From Sandarakinorhabdus cyanobacteriorum (GTDB lineage Bacteria > Pseudomonadota > Alphaproteobacteria > Sphingomonadales > Sphingomonadaceae): 56,552 bases of DNA. Positions 51,422 through 56,552 of this stretch are shown here, in pieces. Every line of letters starts with the position of its first letter. Within the stretch, counting starts at the first letter, position 1. Location: positions 1,104-57,655 of the forward strand of contig NZ_NOXT01000105.1 of assembly GCF_002251755.1 (NCBI RefSeq). Reading direction: 5' to 3'. The notes under the pieces were generated by a model, which had not been told where the DNA came from, made no database searches, and worked only from the letters and a program-made list of their open reading frames with translations. Made by a program: the position numbers and the translations under genes.

Positions 51422-53671
51422 CTAGAGGCTGAACTTGTTGTCACGGGGGAAGCCGGTGGGCGGCATGCGCCCGGCGCTGGCCCGCGCGCCCTTCCAGAAC
51501 GTCAGATCCGCCTCCGTCCGCGTCCGCCCCGAACCGCCGCCCATCGGCCAGCTCAGCCCGTCGGCCATCACGAACGTCCGCACGTCGCTCATGCCGCCAT
51601 CCTTGTATTTCTGCAGGGCAACGCCCTGGCCCTTCTGCAGCTGCGGCAGCTCTTCCAGCGGGAACACCAGCAACTTGCGGTTCTCCCCGATCACGGCGAC
51701 CATATCATCCCCGGCGGCGATCCAGCGCACCACCGCCAGCCGGCTGCCGTCGCGCGGGTTCATCACCGCCTTGCCCTTGCGGGTTTCGGCCAGCAGCTCG
51801 GCGCTGTCCACCTGGAAGCCGCGGCCATCGCTGGCCGCCAGCAGCAGGCGCCGCTCTGGCTGGTGGGTGAAGATCGACACGATCTCCACGCCCTTGGCCA
51901 GATCGATCATCAGGCGCAGCGGCTCGCCAAAGCCGCGCCCGCCTGGCAACCGGTCGGGCATCAGCGTGTAGAAGCGGCCGTCGCTCGCCGCCACCACGAT
52001 GCGGTCGGTCGTCTGGGCGTGGAAGGCAAAGGCCGGGCCATCGCCTTCCTTGAACTTCAACGCATCGGTGCCGGCCAGATCGGCATGGCCCTTCATCGCC
52101 CGGATCCAGCCCTTGGCCGAACAGATGATGGTGATCGGCTCCTTCTCGATCATCGCCTCGATCGGCACCAGCTTCACCTGCGGCGCGGCGGCCAGGCTGG
52201 TGCGGCGCCGGCCCAGCGCCGTGGTCGGGCCATAGGCGGTGCGCAGGGCCGTCAGATCGGCGGCCAGCCGCTCCGTCTGCTTCGCCGGATCGGCGATCAG
52301 GGTGCGCAGGCCACGGGCCTCTTCGGTCAACGCCTTGTTCTCGAGGGTGATCTCGATCTCTTCCAGCTTGCGCAAGCTGCGCAGCCGCATGTTCAGGATG
52401 GCTTCGGCCTGGACATCGGTCAGGTCAAAGGCCGCCTTCAGTTCGGCCTTGGCATCGTCGGCCTCGCGGATGATGCGGATCACCTCATCCAGGTTCAGAT
52501 AGGCCTTCAGCAGCCCGCCCAGCACCTCCAGCCGCGCATCAATGCGGCCGAGGCGATAGCGCGACCGGGCCAGCAACACCTCGCGCTGGTGCACCAGCCA
52601 CTTGGCGATCACCGGCTTCAGCCCCAGCACGCCCGGCCGGCCTTCATCCAGCACGTTCATGTTCAAGGGCACGCGCACTTCCAGATCGGTCAGCTTGAAC
52701 AGGCTTTCCATCAACACGTCGGCATCGACATTGCGCGATTTCGGCGTGATGACGATGCGCACCGCCTCGTCGCTCTCGTCAGCCACATCGGCCAGGATCG
52801 GCAGCTTCTTCTCGGTGATCAGGCTGGCCAGCTGCTCGATCAGCTTGCCCTTCAGCACCTGGTAGGGAACTTCGGAGATGATGATCGTCCAGGTGCCGCG
52901 GCCCTGATCCTCCACCGCCCAGCGCGCCCGCAGCCGGAAACTGCCGCGCCCGGTGGCATAGGCCTCGGCAATGCTTTCGGGCGGCTCCACCAGCACGCCG
53001 CCGGTGGGGAAATCCGGCCCGCCGACAAATTGCAGCAGCGCCGCCGTGTCGGCATCGGGCTGGTGAAGCAGGTGCAGGGCGGCGTCGACAATTTCCACCG
53101 GGTTGTGCGGCGGGATCGATGTCGCCATCCCCACCGCGATGCCGGCGGCGCCATTGACCAGCAGATTGGGGAACAGGCCGGGGAACACCTCCGGCTCTTC
53201 CTCTTCCCCGTTGTAGGTGGTGCGGAAGGGGACAGATTCTTCGTCCAGCCCGTCCATCAGGCGGATGGCGGCATCGGTCAGCCGCGCTTCGGTGTAGCGC
53301 ATGGCGGCCGCGTTATCGCCATCGATGTTGCCGAAATTGCCCTGGCCATCCACCAGCGGCACGCGCAAGGCGAAATCCTGGGCCAGGCGCACCATCGCGT
53401 CATACACCGACGCATCGCCGTGCGGGTGATATTTGCCGATCACATCGCCCACCACGCGGGCGCATTTCTTGTAGGCCTGATCCGGGTTCAGCCGCAGCAG
53501 CCGCATCGCCCACAACAGTCGGCGGTGCACCGGCTTCAGCCCATCGCGCAGATCGGGCAGCGAGCGGGCGGTGATGGTGGACAGGGCATAGACAAGATAG
53601 CGCTCGCCCAGCGCCGCATCGAACGGCGCGTCGAGAATATTCTGCTCCATGTCGGGGATCAGGCTGGCCAT
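51422..53671 (-). CDS. parC: DNA topoisomerase IV subunit A
   Basis: Catalytic subunit that cuts and passes DNA to separate linked daughter chromosomes. The 749-residue protein has [21 protein letters not shown], the quinolone-resistance region [11 protein letters not shown] (residues 81-91) and the active Tyr in [11 protein letters not shown] (Y126). The C-terminal part, from about residue 500, has the beta-pinwheel repeats expected for ParC and is shorter than in GyrA, without a clear GyrA-box. ATG 53671 gives the usual N-terminus. parE is not in the window. Confidence 0.96.
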   Translation of the reverse strand: MASLIPDMEQNILDAPFDAALGERYLVYALSTITARSLPDLRDGLKPVHRRLLWAMRLLRLNPDQAYKKCARVVGDVIGKYHPHGDASVYDAMVRLAQDFALRVPLVDGQGNFGNIDGDNAAAMRYTEARLTDAAIRLMDGLDEESVPFRTTYNGEEEEPEVFPGLFPNLLVNGAAGIAVGMATSIPPHNPVEIVDAALHLLHQPDADTAALLQFVGGPDFPTGGVLVEPPESIAEAYATGRGSFRLRARWAVEDQGRGTWTIIISEVPYQVLKGKLIEQLASLITEKKLPILADVADESDEAVRIVITPKSRNVDADVLMESLFKLTDLEVRVPLNMNVLDEGRPGVLGLKPVIAKWLVHQREVLLARSRYRLGRIDARLEVLGGLLKAYLNLDEVIRIIREADDAKAELKAAFDLTDVQAEAILNMRLRSLRKLEEIEITLENKALTEEARGLRTLIADPAKQTERLAADLTALRTAYGPTTALGRRRTSLAAAPQVKLVPIEAMIEKEPITIICSAKGWIRAMKGHADLAGTDALKFKEGDGPAFAFHAQTTDRIVVAASDGRFYTLMPDRLPGGRGFGEPLRLMIDLAKGVEIVSIFTHQPERRLLLAASDGRGFQVDSAELLAETRKGKAVMNPRDGSRLAVVRWIAAGDDMVAVIGENRKLLVFPLEELPQLQKGQGVALQKYKDGGMSDVRTFVMADGLSWPMGGGSGRTRTEADLTFWKGARASAGRMPPTGFPRDNKFSL

Positions 53672-53806
53672 GGCCCAGCGTTAGCCGGCCAGCCGGCAAC
53701 CGGCAAGCCGCCGGCCACTGCGTCAGCCGGGCGGCGACGATGATTCGACCAGGCAGGCCCGGTGGTGCGCCGAATTTTCAAATATTGGCGTGATTTCGGC
53801 ATGTCG

Positions 53807-53814
53807 TTAACCAT
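53807..53814 (+). promoter_or_regulatory. TTAACCAT element, CtrA half-site-like
   Basis: TTAACCAT matches the half-site bound by the alphaproteobacterial cell-cycle regulator CtrA in Caulobacter. A second identical element lies at 53935-53942, both upstream of the PEP-CTERM gene. An 8-bp match is weak on its own; the repetition and position give modest support. Confidence 0.35.
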
Positions 53815-53934
53815 TAATTTACCTTCCGTTCGCCTCCAAATCCTGTTAGCCGCTGAAAATCATCCGTTTCGGCCCAAAACCGGCTTAAGAGCAGAACGGA
53901 GAAAAAAAATCGTTGAAATGCTGCATCTTGCGCA

Positions 53935-53942
53935 TTAACCAT
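53935..53942 (+). promoter_or_regulatory. Second TTAACCAT element
   Basis: Same 8-bp sequence as at 53807-53814, here 57 bases before the GTG start and directly next to the first arm of the leader inverted repeats. Possible CtrA half-site; not proven. Confidence 0.35.
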
Positions 53943-53978
53943 TCCGTACATGGAATGCGGAATGGACAGGATTCCGCA
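53940..53978 (+). promoter_or_regulatory. Mutually exclusive hairpins in the PEP-CTERM gene leader
   Basis: CATTCC (53940-53945) pairs with GGAATG (53952-53957), and TGCGGAAT (53956-53963) pairs with ATTCCGCA (53971-53978). The second and third arms share bases, so the two hairpins cannot form together. They are 20-60 bases upstream of the start codon. This could be an operator array or an RNA switch-like leader. Confidence 0.45.
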
Positions 53979-53998
53979 GAGTTAATGGGGTCTTTACC

Positions 53999-54763
53999 GT
54001 GATTAACCGTTTTGCAATTGGTTTTGGATTGATCGCAGCTTGCGTTGCGGCTGTGCCGGCCAGTGCCGTGGTGCCGGTCGATCCCGCCACGGAATCCATC
54101 CTGGACACTTCGGTCGGCCACAGCTTCGTTCGCCGTTACTATGGCTATGTCGACGGCATCCGGCAGGACAATCTGACCGCCGATGTGGTGTTCACCTACA
54201 CCGGCATCACCAACTTAGGCCGTCGCTGGAACTTCACCGCCCAGGTGCGCAACCGCACTGGCGGCGATTTCACCTCGTCCGTGGTCGGCCTGTTCGGTTT
54301 CTCCACCGATGATCCCAACACGGCTGGCAGCCAGTATCGCCCGATCAACAGCCTGGGCGCCACCGGCGGCAGCTTCACCACCCTCTCGCTCAGCAACACC
54401 ACCGGCTTCACCACGCCTGAACTGTCCTCGTCGCAGCAGATCTGCTTCAAGACCGGCGGCACGCTCGGCGAATGCTCCACCACCGGCACCGGCGGTGTGA
54501 TGAAGGGTGCCCACGAAACCCAGACGTTCGCGCTCAACTTCTCGACCCCGCAACCGCTGGTGCGGCTCGAAAACTTCGTGCTGCGCTTCACCAGCGTCAA
54601 CGGCGTCGCGCAGGATGCGCAGGGCGGCCAGGTCATCCTCAACAATGCCGATGTGTCGGCCGCGGGCACGGTCGTGCCGGAACCGTCGAGCTGGGCGATG
54701 ATGATCGCCGGCTTCGGTCTGGTGGGTGCGACGCTGCGTCGCCGTCGCCTCGCGGTCGCCTGA
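53999..54763 (+). CDS. PEPxxWA-CTERM sorting-signal protein (paralogue 1)
   Basis: A 254-residue exported protein. A signal peptide (GLIAACVAAVPASA) is followed by a beta-rich domain with a Cys pair (QQICFKTGG and GECSTTG) and then FALNFSTPQPLVRLENFVLRFTS. The C-terminus carries the complete tripartite sorting signal: VPEPSSWAM, hydrophobic MIAGFGLVGATL and RRRR. An exosortase-type enzyme should cut it and attach or release it at the cell surface. The start is GTG 53999. The domain matches the gene at 55692, suggesting duplication; both fit the pattern of cystine-containing PEP-CTERM proteins of sphingomonads. Function unknown. Confidence 0.9.
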   Translation: MINRFAIGFGLIAACVAAVPASAVVPVDPATESILDTSVGHSFVRRYYGYVDGIRQDNLTADVVFTYTGITNLGRRWNFTAQVRNRTGGDFTSSVVGLFGFSTDDPNTAGSQYRPINSLGATGGSFTTLSLSNTTGFTTPELSSSQQICFKTGGTLGECSTTGTGGVMKGAHETQTFALNFSTPQPLVRLENFVLRFTSVNGVAQDAQGGQVILNNADVSAAGTVVPEPSSWAMMIAGFGLVGATLRRRRLAVA

Positions 54764-54783
54764 TCCCCGGATTTCGGCAACAG

Positions 54784-54812
54784 GCCGGTCACCGCGCGGT
54801 GGCCGGCTTTTT
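54784..54812 (+). terminator. Intrinsic terminator after PEP-CTERM gene 1
   Basis: GCCGGTCACCG (54784-54794) pairs with CGGTGGCCGGC (54797-54807), with one G-U wobble, and is followed by TTTTT (54808-54812). It lies 21 bases after the stop of the plus-strand gene: a textbook rho-independent terminator. Confidence 0.82.
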
Positions 54813-54834
54813 GCTGCCTGATACCGATCGCTGA

Positions 54835-55569
54835 TCAGGCGGCGGCGGTCAGCAGCGTCACCGCCCGCGCACGGCCCTGCAACAGCCGCTCGCGCTGGCG
54901 CGTGCCGGCCAGCGCATCGCGCGCCAGAAAATGGCCCGTCAGCCGCAGGCCGTCGCCCACCGCCTGGGCATCGGCATCACGGTCGCCGATCAGAAACGCC
55001 GGCAGGGGCAGCAGCCGGCTGGCCCAGGGCTGGCCCGGGCCGCGCGCCACCGCCTGCCGCGACCGGGGCGACACAAAGGCCAAATCCTCCCGGGCCCCGC
55101 TGGCAGCACAACTGCTCAGGTCAAGCCCCAGGCCAAGTTCGTCCAGCAGCGCCAATTCCAGCCGTGCCAGCGCAATGCCCAGCGTGTGTGCCGCCGCGCC
55201 GCTGCCGGCTGCCATCAACAGGGCGTCCACCATACCGTAAAGCCTCGGCTGCGGAACAGCATCGGGCAACAGTGTGCTGATCAGCGCGGCCACATGATCC
55301 ACCACTGCCAGCGCCACCGGCCCATGCAGCATGGCCAGATTGGCCGCCAGCAGATGCGGCGTCGCCAGCGGCAGCCGATCATCGCCGCGCGTCACCAGAT
55401 CCACACCCAGCACATTGCCCACCTGCAGCATCGGCCGCAGCCGCCGCCCGCGCGCGCCGTGCACATAGGCTGCCAGCATGCCGGTCTCCGCCGTCAGCAG
55501 CCGCACGACCGCGCCGGTTTCGCCATGGCCAATGGCACCAAGCAACAGGGCAGGTTCAAGCCTGATCAT
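54835..55569 (-). CDS. recO: DNA repair protein RecO
   Basis: Mediator that loads RecA onto SSB-coated gaps together with RecR. The 244-residue protein starts with the OB-fold opening EPALLLGAIGHGETGAVVRLLTAETGMLAAYVHGARG and LRPMLQVGN, diagnostic of RecO, then a helical domain. The zinc Cys cluster seen in some RecO proteins is reduced to a single Cys here (SSCAASG), as in many alphaproteobacteria. ATG 55569 is used. It sits alone on the minus strand between two PEP-CTERM genes. Confidence 0.92.
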   Translation of the reverse strand: MIRLEPALLLGAIGHGETGAVVRLLTAETGMLAAYVHGARGRRLRPMLQVGNVLGVDLVTRGDDRLPLATPHLLAANLAMLHGPVALAVVDHVAALISTLLPDAVPQPRLYGMVDALLMAAGSGAAAHTLGIALARLELALLDELGLGLDLSSCAASGAREDLAFVSPRSRQAVARGPGQPWASRLLPLPAFLIGDRDADAQAVGDGLRLTGHFLARDALAGTRQRERLLQGRARAVTLLTAAA

Positions 55570-55616
55570 GTTGCATCTCTAGCCGATTGCGGCCCGTAAA
55601 GGAAAAGCGATGGCTG

Positions 55617-55631
55617 TTAACGAAGCATTAG
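55617..55631 (+). promoter_or_regulatory. TTAA-N7-TTAG element upstream of PEP-CTERM gene 2
   Basis: TTAA CGAAGCA TTAG differs by one base from the full CtrA consensus TTAA-N7-TTAA and lies 61 bases before the ATG at 55692. Together with the TTAACCAT elements before paralogue 1 it hints at shared control. Low weight on its own. Confidence 0.3.
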
Positions 55632-55691
55632 TCATGCAGAAATGTCGCGAATCAACGATAAGGCGAAGGAAGTAACTTCTTGATAATACAT

Positions 55692-56552
55692 ATGAACCGT
55701 GCAATTCGCCTTTCCTGCCTGCTCCTGCTCGCCGCGGCCACCGCCGGCGAAGCGGCGGCAACGGTGTCGCTGCAATTTTCCAAGATCGGATTTACCCAGG
55801 CCGAACTGACCAGCGACCCGGACCGCGCCGTGCGCGTTCGTTTCAACGCCGTGTCGGATGGCGCCGGCGCCGCCCGCCAGTTCAGCAACATCAGCGGCAG
55901 CATGACCTATCAGCTGCTGGGCGTGACCCACACCACGGTCGGTTCCAACGTCAACAGCGCCTGGACCTTCGGCGTCAAGATCATCAACACCTCGACCGCG
56001 CCGATGACCAGCGCGCGCATCAGCGCCGTTGGCTTCTCGACGGCTGCAGCTGGTGCCACCGGTGACAACCCGGACTTTCTGAATATCAGCAACCCGACGA
56101 TCAGCGGCTCCCTGTTTGATGAGGTCATCTTCACCAACGGCGGCGGTCTCAACATCCCCCAGGTTGGCGGCTCGAACAGTCCCCAAGTCTGCCTGAAGAC
56201 CAGCACGCAAGGCAACGGCTGCACGGGCGGTGCCGGTGACGGGTTGAACATGGGCAGCGGTGCCAATCTCGGCACGGCCAGCAATCCCTTCCCGGTCACC
56301 TCGTCGCAATTCGTGCTGAACTTCACCGGGCCGTCGGCGCGCACGGCCATCACCCTGCACAACCTGGCGATCCGCTTTCAAAGCCTCAGCGGCACCGGCC
56401 AGAGCGGTGCCGGCAACGGCACCCTCGACGGGGATTCGGGCGTGGGCATTGTCACCAATGTCGAAATCGTGCCCGAGCCGTCGAGCTGGGCGATGCTGAT
56501 CACCGGTTTCGGCTTGTGTGGGCGGGTTGGAGTAGCGTGTCTGCACTGGCCG
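55692..56552 (+). CDS. PEPxxWA-CTERM sorting-signal protein (paralogue 2), 3' end outside window
   Basis: Open from ATG 55692 to the window end (287 residues so far, no stop). A signal peptide (LSCLLLLAAATAGEAAA) leads to a beta-rich domain with a Cys pair (PQVCLKTST and GNGCTGG) and FVLNFTGPSARTAITLHNLAIRFQS, parallel to the gene at 53999. The sorting motif VPEPSSWAM and the start of the hydrophobic segment LITGFGL are present, but the next residues are CGRVGVACLHWP instead of the expected hydrophobic end and Arg cluster. The last 30-odd bases may be a sequence-end artefact or a real divergence. The start lacks a good ribosome site. Confidence 0.8.
   Translation, partial: MNRAIRLSCLLLLAAATAGEAAATVSLQFSKIGFTQAELTSDPDRAVRVRFNAVSDGAGAARQFSNISGSMTYQLLGVTHTTVGSNVNSAWTFGVKIINTSTAPMTSARISAVGFSTAAAGATGDNPDFLNISNPTISGSLFDEVIFTNGGGLNIPQVGGSNSPQVCLKTSTQGNGCTGGAGDGLNMGSGANLGTASNPFPVTSSQFVLNFTGPSARTAITLHNLAIRFQSLSGTGQSGAGNGTLDGDSGVGIVTNVEIVPEPSSWAMLITGFGLCGRVGVACLHWP

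Larger units (their letters stand above)
53672..53998. other. 327-bp divergent intergenic region parC / PEP-CTERM gene
   Basis: No gene is seen. It is AT-richer than its surroundings and must hold both promoters. It contains two TTAACCAT elements (53807-53814, 53935-53942), an A-tract (53902-53909) and overlapping inverted repeats (53940-53978) in the leader of the plus-strand gene. Confidence 0.65.

Noticed and set aside
51863..53743. Open frame of 626 codons antisense to parC
   Set aside because: Shadow of the parC coding frame; the product is Gln/His/Arg-rich without motif.
1..56552. tRNA genes, rRNA genes, CRISPR arrays, insertion sequences
   Set aside because: Reading both strands showed no cloverleaf-type arms, no spaced identical repeats and no transposase.

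Overview
The window looks like a contiguous chromosomal segment of a GC-rich alphaproteobacterium, most likely of the order Sphingomonadales. The pointers are two exported proteins with PEP-x-x-W-A type C-terminal sorting signals, an F0 ATP synthase operon in the alphaproteobacterial order (atpI-atpB-atpE-b'-b, with F1 genes elsewhere), a TonB-receptor-led catabolic operon, and dense gene packing with many ATGA/TGATG overlaps. Genus cannot be fixed from the sequence alone. I saw no tRNA, rRNA, CRISPR array, insertion sequence or prophage.

Region 1 (76-14601) is accessory and catabolic. A minus-strand block of eight tightly spaced genes runs from a TonB-dependent receptor (12141) through a secreted alpha/beta hydrolase, an SDR, a GPH-type symporter, a two-module VOC protein, an Asp-nucleophile alpha/beta hydrolase and a second SDR to a Coq4-family protein (2792). 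It is flanked on one side by a GH42 beta-galactosidase and a TetR regulator, and on the other by galT-galK. A reasonable reading is uptake and breakdown of a galactosylated or ester-containing aromatic-like compound, with the sugar entering the Leloir pathway. The substrate is unknown. The VOC gene carries an in-frame TAA. A perfect 12-bp inverted repeat sits at the head of the operon.

Region 2 (14602-20410) holds a 619-bp non-coding stretch, a two-gene unit (exported protein of unknown function plus a subtilase without a visible signal peptide), an FAH-family protein and glutaryl-CoA dehydrogenase.

Region 3 (20511-31695) has a minus-strand group (aldehyde dehydrogenase, CysQ-like phosphatase, polytopic membrane protein, DUF2141 protein, glycosyltransferase), a plus-strand four-gene operon (MFS, class-I haloalkane dehalogenase, DUF1330 protein, HCCA-isomerase-like protein), and an MBL hydrolase-arylsulfatase pair.

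Region 4 (31802-49574) is mostly housekeeping: DUF4345 protein, TetR regulator, purEK, M28 and M16 peptidases, two DsbA-like proteins, smc, the F0 operon, a GNAT enzyme, DUF1285 protein, CoA pyrophosphatase and CCA-adding enzyme.

Region 5 (49606-56552) has an SPFH/ribbon-helix-helix pair, three very small membrane proteins, parC, and two related PEP-CTERM proteins on either side of recO. The second PEP-CTERM gene runs off the window.
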